From assembly GCA_016840025.1 (NCBI GenBank), contig JAEOTF010000373.1:1-15243 (forward strand): a stretch of 15,243 bases of DNA, in the 5' to 3' direction. The stretch's first letter is position 1. Each line of letters opens with the position of its first letter. Below, piece by piece: positions 1 through 6,794 of this stretch. This DNA is from Candidatus Hodarchaeota archaeon. Lineage in GTDB: Archaea > Asgardarchaeota > Heimdallarchaeia > Hodarchaeales > YT1-039. The position numbers were made by a program, and so were the translations under genes. The notes under the pieces were generated by a model. The model made no database searches. It was not told where the DNA came from and was given only the letters and a program-made list of their open reading frames with translations.

Positions 1-10
1 ATAAATACTC

Positions 11-286
11 TTATTTCTAATAATAAGGAATATTTAACTCAAGAATTTTGATGAGATTTCAGCAAATCTTCAAATAAAAGGTAAGTCTCTACATTATAGG
101 TGAGATTTTCATTATGAAACGATCAAATAATATCCACGTGATCACTAGAAAGATAAAAACTTATGTAACTCAAAAATATGAAGATCAGATCAGGGATATT
201 ATATTATTTGGCTCACATGCAAGAGAAACTGCAACTGATGACTCGGATATTGATCTGTTAATTGTAGTAAGTGACAACCTGAATCC
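11..286. repeat. Direct repeat, copy 1 (MNT 5' flank and first half of gene)
   Basis: This stretch aligns almost throughout with 871-1145, at an offset of about 860 bp. Shared blocks include the words around 'ttcaaataaaag', 'tctctacatt', 'aaacttatgtaactca' and 'gcaagagaaactgcaactgatgac'. The repeat covers the upstream region and codons 1 to about 57 of the intact nucleotidyltransferase gene. Its left edge could lie outside the window. This is the functional copy; the other is decayed. Confidence 0.85.
72..80 (+). promoter_or_regulatory. Weak candidate TATA element before the MNT gene
   Basis: The A-rich run AAATAAAAG lies 34 bases before the ATG at 114, and a GGTGAG Shine-Dalgarno-like sequence sits at 99-104. 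The element is also present in the decayed second copy, but that follows from the duplication and is not independent evidence. In this AT-rich DNA other boxes, such as TATTTAA near 30, are possible. Confidence 0.25.
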
Positions 287-440
287 TTTTACTGTAAGAC
301 AGGAAATAAGTAGCTTCTTATTTGATATACTAATGGACTATCAAGAGTTAGTATTGTTGGTCGTATATACAGACAGTCAATACAGTCAGCACAAATCTCC
401 ATTGTTATTAAATATAAAAACGGAAGGGATTAGGATTTGA
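114..440 (+). CDS. MNT-type minimal nucleotidyltransferase (putative antitoxin)
   Basis: This is a small (108 aa) protein of the DNA polymerase beta-like nucleotidyltransferase fold. It shows the G33-S34 signature followed after ten residues by D45-I-D47, the usual Gly-Ser...Asp-x-Asp metal and nucleotide site, so the active site looks intact. Length suits the minimal MNT family, and no second domain is visible. The ATG at 114 follows GGTGAG at 99-104. The stop overlaps the start of the HEPN gene by four bases, so the two are probably translationally coupled. In characterised MNT/HEPN pairs, MNT proteins neutralise the HEPN partner by transferring AMP to it. That role is inferred here from family and context. 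A decayed partial copy lies about 860 bp downstream. Confidence 0.9.
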   Translation: MKRSNNIHVITRKIKTYVTQKYEDQIRDIILFGSHARETATDDSDIDLLIVVSDNLNPFTVRQEISSFLFDILMDYQELVLLVVYTDSQYSQHKSPLLLNIKTEGIRI

Positions 441-829
441 AAGAGACTCTAGACTTGAAAAAGAAAGCTCAAAGATACCTGAAGAGAGCAAAAATACTGT
501 TAGAGGATGGAGACTACGACTCATCTGTATCCCAAAGCTATTATGCAATGTATTTCATGGTAGAAGCAATTTTTCTTATTAAAAACATTAAAGTTACTTC
601 CCATAAGGGAATTATTAGCCAATTTGGTCAGCAATTTGTTAAAACAAACGAGATGACGCGAGAAATAGGAAGGATGTTACGAGAAGCATTTGAAGCGCGC
701 CAATTAGGCGATTATGAAATAGGTATTGGAATATCTAAGGAAGAAGCTGAGTTAAGACTAGAAAACGCGAAAATTTTTATTAGAACGCTAGAGGAATATC
801 TTAAGAAGCGATCGGATAATGAATCTTAA
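437..829 (+). CDS. HEPN-domain protein (putative toxin partner of MNT)
   Basis: This 130-residue all-helical protein matches the HEPN family (PF05168/UPF0332-like). Helix 2 carries S-Y-Y-A-M near residues 34-38, followed by the conserved S55-H56-K-G segment and a late R88-x-x-G-D-Y93 motif. It ends with the typical 'eeA..rl..A..Fi..leeyL' helix. The canonical R-x4-6-H RNase motif of HepT toxins is absent. R..GDY is usual in this subfamily, so RNase activity is uncertain. The start is TTG within the sequence TTGA that also holds the upstream stop, with GGAAGGG a few bases before it. Overlap with the MNT gene argues for a coupled two-gene operon. It is probably the toxin or effector half; the cellular target is unknown. 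Confidence 0.88.
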   Translation: MKETLDLKKKAQRYLKRAKILLEDGDYDSSVSQSYYAMYFMVEAIFLIKNIKVTSHKGIISQFGQQFVKTNEMTREIGRMLREAFEARQLGDYEIGIGISKEEAELRLENAKIFIRTLEEYLKKRSDNES

Positions 830-870
830 AGCCTGAAAAAGGAATATACAACTTCAAAATGATAATTGCT

Positions 871-1145
871 TTACTTTCTAATAATCAAAAATACTCAACT
901 TAAAAATCCTTTTTTAAGATTTCAACAATTCTTCAAATAAAAGTCAAATCTCTACATTGTAGGATTGATTTTCATAATGAAAGGATAAAGTAATGTCCAA
1001 TTGATCACTAAAAAAAACTTATGTAACTCATAAATATGAAAATCAGATCAAGGATATTGTATTATTTGGCTCAAATGCAAGAGAAACTGCAACTGATGAC
1101 TAAATATCGATCTGTGAATAGTAGTAAGTGACAACTTGAACCATT
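871..1145. repeat. Direct repeat, copy 2 (decayed)
   Basis: This is the partner of 11-286. Most bases agree, with scattered substitutions and short deletions. The repeat begins after the end of the HEPN gene and stops inside the nucleotidyltransferase homology. The 830-1265 gap therefore holds this relic plus the promoter of the next gene, and nothing else that I can support. Confidence 0.85.
977..1145 (+). pseudogene. Decayed 5' fragment of MNT nucleotidyltransferase gene
   Basis: The homologous ATG is at 977-979, but codon 4 (TCA in the intact gene) is now TAA at 986-988. Compared with the intact copy there is a 5-bp deletion in the run after 'gatcacta' near 1010. A second lesion, a 1-bp deletion with substitutions, follows 'gatgact' near 1100 and destroys the D-x-D metal site. 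The Gly-Ser segment is still recognisable in the DNA. Homology ends about half way through the gene and no second HEPN copy follows. It is clearly non-functional as a protein; the copied upstream flank could in principle still drive transcription. Confidence 0.85.
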
Positions 1146-1222
1146 CTTTTTATTATAGTCATTTATTATCAAATCTTATCAAATATTAAGTTATTTAACT
1201 CTAGATTGAATTATTAACACCA

Positions 1223-1231
1223 TTTTATATA
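1223..1231 (+). promoter_or_regulatory. TATA box for the 849-aa surface protein gene
   Basis: The sequence TTTTATATA lies about 39 bases before the ATG at 1266. With the usual archaeal spacing, transcription would begin near 1250-1255, just ahead of a GGTG Shine-Dalgarno core at 1257-1260 that lies five bases before the start codon. This predicts a very short leader. Confidence 0.55.
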
Positions 1232-1265
1232 GAAATTTAACATAATAATTCTACTTGGTGTAAAT

Positions 1266-3815
1266 ATGAAATATAATTCGACTTTTCTAATTATCGCGCT
1301 TTTTCTGTCAGGATTATTTTCCGTTACGTCTACTTCAGTGAATGTATTTTTTTTGACTGAAAATATCTCTACAGAAAAACAATTAATCGAAACTGTGAAA
1401 AAATCACCTGCATTAAACATTGTAGGCAGACCAATTCGTGTTGCTGTTTATTATGAGGCGAATACATCTGTCCCAGCTTATTCAAACGCAGTTGGTCTGA
1501 CGAACCACCATTCGGAAGTCGTATCTTTATTAGAAGGAGCAGGTTATGAAGTTTCATTAATTTACTCTTCTAATATCTTAAATCATGAACTTAGCACTGT
1601 CAACTATGATGTCTTTATAATGATCAACAATCTCCCACGAGAGGATATTGCACACCTGGTTCAAGAGTTTTGGCTAGCTGGAGGAGGTATTCTTAGTTTT
1701 AATTCAGCCTTAAGTTACCTTTTCTACTATGGTCTTTTGGTCCCAGAAATGGAAGGTTACGATGGTGCTTCGCTTTATTGGTCATATCTTTCTGCAGATA
1801 ATATCAATGTTTCATCCCGTCATCCTATCACACAGGATTACGACATTAGTGATACAGTTTCTGAACGACAAAACAACTGGGTTACTTATTTCGTTCCTGT
1901 ATGGGATACTTATAGTTCCGTAGAAAAGGGAGCGATAAATCTGTTAAGTAACTTTACAGAATATAATTTTGGGTATGCTCTAGCAGTGGATTCAACCTAC
2001 AGAGGCGGAAGAGTAGTTCATTTACCAGGAGATGGATCCTCTATTCCAACAGACTTTGAAACTATAATCGTAAATGCCATTGATTGGTTGGTTCCAAAAC
2101 CAAAAGCCCGTATTGTGTATGATCTTTCTCATCAACCAAGATTAAGCATTGATCCATGGGACACAGAATTTACAACAATTTACAACACTGAGAATAGTTT
2201 TACTCACTTGAGAAATCTTTTTGTGAATCACAGTTACACCGTCGATAAATTCTATCCTTCAGCTTCTGGAAACTTTACAGCTGAACGCTTAGCTGAGTAT
2301 GATATGATGATCATTGAGTGGCCAGATTTGAATTTTACTGAAACAGAAAAAACAGTAATGGAAGATTGGATAAGTAATGGAGGATCCCTTATTCTTCTTG
2401 GTGATAGAAGTGGATTATTAGGGCCAAATAGGGGGGATCTAGCCATCAACTACTTACTTACCAAGTTCGGAATGCAACTAAGTGACGATAATGCTTTAGA
2501 TTTTGTATCCGCCACACCTGCGGATGAACATCTAACATTAGAAGGATGCTCTTCACTGAGTATAAGTTATAGAAATTATATTACTATCACTGATGCCGCT
2601 GTTACTAAGATTTGGGGCTATTCAGGGATTCCTGTGGTGGCTGCACAAGAATATGGCCAGGGCAGGGTTATTCTCTTTTCTGATATGAATATCTTAGACA
2701 ATGGGCGTTTGAAAGAGACAAATAATGCCCGTTTTGCTGTTAATGTTGCTAATTGGTTGTCAGCTACGACTGCAGAAGTGCTAATCTACACTACTTCTAT
2801 TACAGGAGCAGGAACAAATTACTATCGTACACCAGTAGTAAATGCACTAAACGAACTAGGACTCAACTTTTATCTTACATGGAGTTCTGATTATCTTGAA
2901 TCCGCCATCGTTTCTAATCCATGGTCATTAGTAATAGTAGATGAGGCAAACTTTGATGCTTCAGGTGCTTATGATGGAATAATTGAGTATATAGATACAG
3001 GGGGTCGTATCGTAATGTCTTCTTGGGGTATGAATTACTACCCAGATAATCCCTTATGGGCTCAATTCGGAGTAGCATTTTCAGAACAGTGGGATGATGA
3101 TGACCCTGCATACATCTGGAACACTACACATCCGATATTCAATATGCCAATTGATTATGGGGCATTAATCCTCCAAGGGTCTGGATTATATACTGATGAT
3201 GGTGACAAAATTCATGTATTTGACAACGCTACAGCTCTTGCAGGATATTCCACTTCTGAGTCCGAGAATAACTCTGGAATTGTCCTTAGAAACGATGGTC
3301 AAACGCTATTTAATAGCTATATCATAAGTGGGTTATTAGATGATTTCGATGATTCTACTTATATTGATGCGTTTGAACTTTGGTTGAATGAGATTGGATA
3401 CATGATGCGTCCGAGCATTAATGCCCCTTCAGACATTACTTATGAGGAAGATTCAACGGGTCATCATATAACTTGGAGTCCTACTAGTTGGTCTCCCAAT
3501 GCATATACCGTGGATATCAACGGTACTGTTGCAGAAAATGAATTCTGGAATGGTTCAAATATTGTGTTTGATGCTGATGGACTTGACCCGGGTCTTCATG
3601 CAGTTAAAATTACAATTAATGATACGATTGGGTATTCAGCATCGGATATAGTTCTAGTAAATGTTACGGAAAAAACTATTACTACTACTACTACTACTAC
3701 TACTACAGATTTACTGTTCGGACTTGATCAAACAACATTAATGATTGTTGGAGGTATTCTGGGTCTCATTATAATTTTTGTTATTCTACGCAAAGTGAGA
3801 GGAAAAAAGAAATAA
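1266..3815 (+). CDS. Secreted membrane-anchored protein with three amidotransferase-like modules and an Ig-like domain
   Basis: Residues 1-24 form a signal peptide. Three tandem modules of about 215 residues follow: roughly 57-275, 281-499 and 503-711. Each opens with a 'hhhY' beta-strand, has a central strand such as Y114-D-V-F-I-M or Y345-D-M-M-I-I, then a glycine turn (A-G-G-G, N-G-G-S, T-G-G-R), and closes with an N/D-W-L-like helix (272-275, 496-498, 706-708). This looks like the class I glutamine amidotransferase/DUF4350-like Rossmann fold. I see no convincing Cys-His-Glu triad, so these are probably binding or structural modules. An Ig/Fn3-like domain (about 716-801) with 'G-x-x-I-T-W' and 'Y-x-V-x-I-N-G' follows. 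Then come nine threonines, a membrane helix (824-841) and a basic tail. The tail lacks the TPGFE motif seen in the minus-strand operon. No enzymatic role can be assigned. Confidence 0.85.
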   Translation: MKYNSTFLIIALFLSGLFSVTSTSVNVFFLTENISTEKQLIETVKKSPALNIVGRPIRVAVYYEANTSVPAYSNAVGLTNHHSEVVSLLEGAGYEVSLIYSSNILNHELSTVNYDVFIMINNLPREDIAHLVQEFWLAGGGILSFNSALSYLFYYGLLVPEMEGYDGASLYWSYLSADNINVSSRHPITQDYDISDTVSERQNNWVTYFVPVWDTYSSVEKGAINLLSNFTEYNFGYALAVDSTYRGGRVVHLPGDGSSIPTDFETIIVNAIDWLVPKPKARIVYDLSHQPRLSIDPWDTEFTTIYNTENSFTHLRNLFVNHSYTVDKFYPSASGNFTAERLAEYDMMIIEWPDLNFTETEKTVMEDWISNGGSLILLGDRSGLLGPNRGDLAINYLLTKFGMQLSDDNALDFVSATPADEHLTLEGCSSLSISYRNYITITDAAVTKIWGYSGIPVVAAQEYGQGRVILFSDMNILDNGRLKETNNARFAVNVANWLSATTAEVLIYTTSITGAGTNYYRTPVVNALNELGLNFYLTWSSDYLESAIVSNPWSLVIVDEANFDASGAYDGIIEYIDTGGRIVMSSWGMNYYPDNPLWAQFGVAFSEQWDDDDPAYIWNTTHPIFNMPIDYGALILQGSGLYTDDGDKIHVFDNATALAGYSTSESENNSGIVLRNDGQTLFNSYIISGLLDDFDDSTYIDAFELWLNEIGYMMRPSINAPSDITYEEDSTGHHITWSPTSWSPNAYTVDINGTVAENEFWNGSNIVFDADGLDPGLHAVKITINDTIGYSASDIVLVNVTEKTITTTTTTTTTDLLFGLDQTTLMIVGGILGLIIIFVILRKVRGKKK
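3681..3707 (+). repeat. ACT trinucleotide tract coding the Thr stalk
   Basis: Eight ACT codons plus one ACA code for nine threonines between the Ig-like domain and the membrane helix. A pure triplet run of this kind can change length by slippage without shifting the frame, so stalk length may vary between strains. Threonine stalks are common O-glycosylation targets in archaeal surface proteins. Confidence 0.8.
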
Positions 3816-3835
3816 AAGTAGGATAAAGTTAATAG

Positions 3836-3875
3836 AACCTGTTTCATCGAAATAGGTTTTTTTCTCCTTTTTTTT
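3836..3875 (+). terminator. Hairpin plus oligo-T terminator
   Basis: Arms AACCTGTTTC (3836-3845) and GAAATAGGTT (3849-3858) pair over ten bases with one G-U pair and a three-base loop. They run straight into T7, then CTCC, then T8. It sits 21 bases after the stop of the 849-aa gene, so it should end that transcript. Oligo-T alone is sufficient in archaea, which strengthens the call. Confidence 0.8.
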
Positions 3876-3885
3876 ATAGTATTTT

Positions 3886-3938
3886 ACGTAATTGTATTCA
3901 AATATTACGTTATTCTTTATCTGATATGATAGAATAAC
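3886..3938. repeat. Two adjacent inverted repeats in the convergent intergenic gap
   Basis: The first has ACGTAAT (3886-3892) and ATTACGT (3904-3910). The second has GTTATTCT (3909-3916) and AGAATAAC (3931-3938), and ATC/GAT inner pairing could extend its stem. They share two bases, so the hairpins are mutually exclusive or stacked. They lie between the converging 849-aa gene and the zinc-ribbon gene. They may help end minus-strand transcription or bind a protein. No oligo-T tail follows on the minus strand, so a terminator role is unproven. Confidence 0.45.
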
Positions 3939-3967
3939 TTTAGAAATCAATCAACAACTAACTAATG

Positions 3968-4165
3968 TCATCCTACAAGATTTTTGAGTTTATCATACTT
4001 CTCATAAACACATAATTCTCCTACTCCCGTTTTACGATCATAGGGATAACCACAAGAAGAGCAACAGCGGTACACATGGAACGCTACTGCTTGCACTATG
4101 AGGTTCTTTGAATCAATAGGCTTATTACAACTCTTACAACGATCTATTTCTACGTTCTCGGTCAT
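3968..4165 (-). CDS. Small zinc-ribbon-like protein
   Basis: This 65-residue protein has two CxxC knuckles, C10-K-S-C13 and C35-S-S-C38, separated by 21 residues, plus extra C34, H30 and C52. The pattern fits one four-cysteine zinc site (a treble-clef or ribbon type). The second knuckle reads C-S-S-C-G-Y-P-Y, as is common in zinc ribbons. No signal peptide or membrane segment is seen, so it is probably cytoplasmic. The ATG at 4165 is preceded by a well-placed TATA box. The gene is on the same strand as the propeller operon, but 167 bases beyond its last stop, and has its own promoter. I do not recognise the family; nucleic-acid binding or a role as a small accessory protein are both open. Confidence 0.7.
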   Translation of the reverse strand: MTENVEIDRCKSCNKPIDSKNLIVQAVAFHVYRCCSSCGYPYDRKTGVGELCVYEKYDKLKNLVG

Positions 4166-4186
4166 TTTAAATGCACTTGGTTTTCT

Positions 4187-4198
4187 CTATTTTATAAT
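4187..4198 (-). promoter_or_regulatory. TATA box for the zinc-ribbon gene
   Basis: Read on the minus strand this is ATTATAAAATAG, centred about 28 bases before the ATG at 4165. That spacing puts the expected start of transcription at or next to the start codon, so the mRNA is probably leaderless. No Shine-Dalgarno-like sequence is seen just before the ATG, which agrees. Confidence 0.6.
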
Positions 4199-4292
4199 CG
4201 GTAGGATTTCAAATTTGCTTCTATTGATCTATAATTAATACAATAATCGACCTTTATTCATGTAAAGCTTACTAGGGAAATTATTCGGACTC

Positions 4293-4312
4293 TAAATTAA
4301 GAAAAGAGATTT
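4293..4312 (-). terminator. Candidate T-rich terminator of the propeller operon
   Basis: On the minus strand, about 20 to 40 bases after the last stop of the operon, the sequence becomes rich in T (AAATCTCTTTTCTTAATTT). Archaeal polymerase can stop at such runs without a hairpin. The run is interrupted, so this is only a candidate. Confidence 0.3.
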
Positions 4313-4332
4313 AACTAGAATGAATAGAACAG

Positions 4333-5619
4333 TCAACTGTTTTGTTTCTTGTTTTGTATAAGCAGTATCGTAATTAATCCGGTAACAAAAATGATAACGT
4401 CAAAACCTGAAAAGGAGCCATTATCGGTGATTGTTGTTTTGAATGGGTTAGAAGTAGTGGTTTTTATCTCTGTACTAGAATAGTTAGTTGTTGATGATTC
4501 AATAGTCGTAAGATTTTCAATAATCGCAGGTAGAATATAATTCTCCACCATAGCCAATTCTGGATCAGAGCCAGACCTGATCTCTGCTGTAAAAACAACT
4601 ACTAAATCAGAATTGGGAATAATGATTATTCTCTGTGAAAATAATCCGCTAGCAAAATAATAACCTCCCGAAGGATTCAACCACCATTGATAGCCATAAC
4701 CGGTACTTCCCCAAGGATAAAAAGCTACTTTAGTGGATTGAATAACCCAATCAGTCGAAATTATCTGTTTACCATCCCAGGTTCCATTGTTTAGAAAGAG
4801 ATATCCGATTTTTGCCATATCTTGAGGCCGCATGTAAAGATCATAACCACCATAATACACACCTTGGGAATCACGACCCCAATTGATGTTCGAGATTCCT
4901 AATGGTTCAAACAAGTACTTTTTAGCGAAATCAAGTGTGCTCATACCGCTAGTTTCCTGTACGATTGCAGAAAGAAGATGTGAAACTGCTGAATTGTAAA
5001 CCCACTTTGTCCCTGGTTCATTTGCCATAGGTTTGTCAAGTATAAATTGTACCATGTCTCCACTCTCTATTGCTTGATTAAAGTCGTTCTGTGGATCCCA
5101 ATACCAATAGGTCCATTCATCCCACTCAAAACCCGCTGACATAGTAAGAAGATGTTCTAATGTTATATTCTTTTTTCGAGTATCTAAATTGTCAATATCT
5201 CGATCAGGAAAGAAGTCTACTACTTTTTGGGTTACATTAGCGATAAAACCTTCCTTTATAGCAATACCTATGAGGGTGGAACTGACACTTTTTGTACAAG
5301 AATAAATGAAATGTAGAGTATTTTTGTCATATTGTGAATTAGGATATTCTTCTAACACAAGATAACCGTTCCTAATAACCAATACAGAATCAATCGCATA
5401 ATCTCCTTCCTGAAGATAGTTCATCATTGAATCTAACATCGTTGAATCCATTCCTTGCTCTTCAGGAGTAGAGTTCTGCCATTGCCATTCGGTTATTCCG
5501 TTAGATTGTGCCCCATCATCCCGTACAAATAATGTCCAAACTCCTATTGTAGTGATTGAAAGAGAAATTAGAATTATAGCTATTACTCTACTACCAAGAC
5601 TAATACGTTCCATTTTCAA
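4333..5619 (-). CDS. Surface-anchored serine hydrolase, class C beta-lactamase/CubicO family (operon distal)
   Basis: This 428-residue enzyme has an N-terminal hydrophobic signal or anchor (about 11-31) and a PF00144-type domain (about 45-370). The catalytic motif is S107-C-T-K110, and Y208-N-S is the second motif. The block G-G-Y-D-L-Y-M-R-P-Q-D-M-A-K-I-G (258-272) resembles NylB-type and esterase members. The usual third motif is weak (S324-G-L-F-S-Q329, where the sister gene has G-L-G-G-Q). The C-terminus has a Thr/Ser-rich stalk, S-G-F-D at 404-407, a helix and a lysine-rich end. The TTG at 5619 overlaps the previous gene by 20 bases and lies five bases after GGAG. An ATG at 5613 would also work. 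Family members cleave amides, esters or D-amino acid peptides. The substrate cannot be told from sequence. Ser and Lys are present, so it is probably active. Confidence 0.88.
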   Translation of the reverse strand: MKMERISLGSRVIAIILISLSITTIGVWTLFVRDDGAQSNGITEWQWQNSTPEEQGMDSTMLDSMMNYLQEGDYAIDSVLVIRNGYLVLEEYPNSQYDKNTLHFIYSCTKSVSSTLIGIAIKEGFIANVTQKVVDFFPDRDIDNLDTRKKNITLEHLLTMSAGFEWDEWTYWYWDPQNDFNQAIESGDMVQFILDKPMANEPGTKWVYNSAVSHLLSAIVQETSGMSTLDFAKKYLFEPLGISNINWGRDSQGVYYGGYDLYMRPQDMAKIGYLFLNNGTWDGKQIISTDWVIQSTKVAFYPWGSTGYGYQWWLNPSGGYYFASGLFSQRIIIIPNSDLVVVFTAEIRSGSDPELAMVENYILPAIIENLTTIESSTTNYSSTEIKTTTSNPFKTTITDNGSFSGFDVIIFVTGLITILLIQNKKQNS

Positions 5620-6793
5620 TATTACTCCTTTTTTCTACCTTATTCTTACATGATTTTACTTTTTTAATGATTAATAGAGAAATTAATCCAAAAGTTATGG
5701 TAAAAATTTCAAAAGCAGGAGTGTCAGTACTTTTTGTTGTAGTGGAGATTATACTTGGTACAGAGGTAGTATCCAATTGAGATGAGGAGGTTGACATAGA
5801 AGTAGTACTTTCTTTCTTTTCCCATAGCTGAATGATCTCTAATCCGTCATTTTGGTCAGCTATATACGCAATATTATCTATAACGCAAATTCCTACTGCT
5901 TCTCCACCATCATAGAATTCACCAATTTCTACAAAATTACTCGGATCAGAAATATTACATACTAGAATACCATTATAACTTGCCGCTACATAAGCAATGT
6001 CTCCAATCACTTGAATATCGAGTGCACCATAGGAAATACTATACTGTCCAACCAGGGAGGGATTAACAGGATTAGAAATATCTAAAACCGTAATTCCCTC
6101 TTGGTAGTTTGTTAAAAATGCAAGGTTACCAACAAACTCCATCCTTCCAAAACCATTCCCGCTATACTGACTTAATAGCTCAGGGCTAGCAGGATTACTA
6201 ACATTTATGAAATAGACTCCGTTATAATAATCGGATACACCAGCTATATCTCCAGTAATAGAAACACTATAACCAGTAACTTCACTGTATTGACCAAATT
6301 CTACAGGATTCGCAGGATCGCTGATGTTTAAAATCTCCAAACCATCACCTTCATCAGCTAAAAAGGCAAGATGATCACTTAATGCAATTCCATATGCTTC
6401 TCCCCCATCTAGATGCTGTCCTTCTAGGGTGGGGTTTGCTGGATTTGTTACATTCACTATCATTAGCCCATCCCACCAATCAGCGACATACACTAGATTA
6501 TCCCTAGCAGTCAGTTCATGTGGTCCATCATTATATCCACATTCAAGAAACTGTGCTAATATTATTGGATTTGTGGAATTACTAATATCAATGATGTTTA
6601 ATCCATCAACCATGTCCGATATGAATGCGAGATTTCCAATAACATGGACATTGACAGCCTGTCCACCTGTGTCGATTTGTCCTAACTCGAGGAGATTAAA
6701 CTCCCCTTTTTCACTCAAACATTGAATAGACTGCGTATTAAGAGTTAAGATTAGAATTATACTACAAATAACTAAGATTTTCGCTATTTTCAT
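5600..6793 (-). CDS. LVIVD-repeat seven-bladed propeller surface protein (most distal)
   Basis: A signal peptide (about 1-25) is followed by seven repeats of about 40 residues with the LVIVD core (PF08309), for example L-A-F-I-S-D...G-L-N-I-I-D-I-S. They run from about residue 35 to 330 and the last unit ends in G-L-E-I-I-Q-L-W-E. An N-terminal strand (F-N-L-L-E-L-G-Q-I) can complete the last blade. A Ser/Thr-rich stalk then leads to T358-P-A-F-E, a membrane helix and a long lysine-rich tail ending in I-E-N-G-T-Y. That tail overlaps the downstream hydrolase start. The ATG at 6793 is one base after the preceding stop, with GGAAGG upstream. Such propellers usually act as binding platforms, and no catalytic residues are evident. 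Its direct coupling to the hydrolase suggests a close stoichiometry with it. Confidence 0.88.
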   Translation of the reverse strand: MKIAKILVICSIILILTLNTQSIQCLSEKGEFNLLELGQIDTGGQAVNVHVIGNLAFISDMVDGLNIIDISNSTNPIILAQFLECGYNDGPHELTARDNLVYVADWWDGLMIVNVTNPANPTLEGQHLDGGEAYGIALSDHLAFLADEGDGLEILNISDPANPVEFGQYSEVTGYSVSITGDIAGVSDYYNGVYFINVSNPASPELLSQYSGNGFGRMEFVGNLAFLTNYQEGITVLDISNPVNPSLVGQYSISYGALDIQVIGDIAYVAASYNGILVCNISDPSNFVEIGEFYDGGEAVGICVIDNIAYIADQNDGLEIIQLWEKKESTTSMSTSSSQLDTTSVPSIISTTTKSTDTPAFEIFTITFGLISLLIIKKVKSCKNKVEKRSNIENGTY

Positions 6794-6794
6794 T

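Noticed and set aside
1021..1145. Possible second functional nucleotidyltransferase starting at an internal codon.
   Set aside because: The D-x-D site is destroyed by a deletion and stop codons, and homology ends soon afterwards.
1214..1557. Minus-strand open frames over the start of the 849-aa gene.
   Set aside because: They overlap the promoter and signal peptide of a well-supported gene and show no protein features of their own.
4330..4342. Near-palindrome ACAGTCAACTGT at the end of the distal hydrolase gene.
   Set aside because: It overlaps the 3' coding end, has only five-base arms, and no oligo-T follows closely; it is likely chance.
6429..6725. Open frame of 98 codons on the plus strand, antisense to a propeller gene.
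   Set aside because: It is the mirror of repeated coding sequence, has no recognisable domain, and the opposite frame has strong family similarity. The same holds for plus-strand frames at 8735-9025 and 9606-9821.
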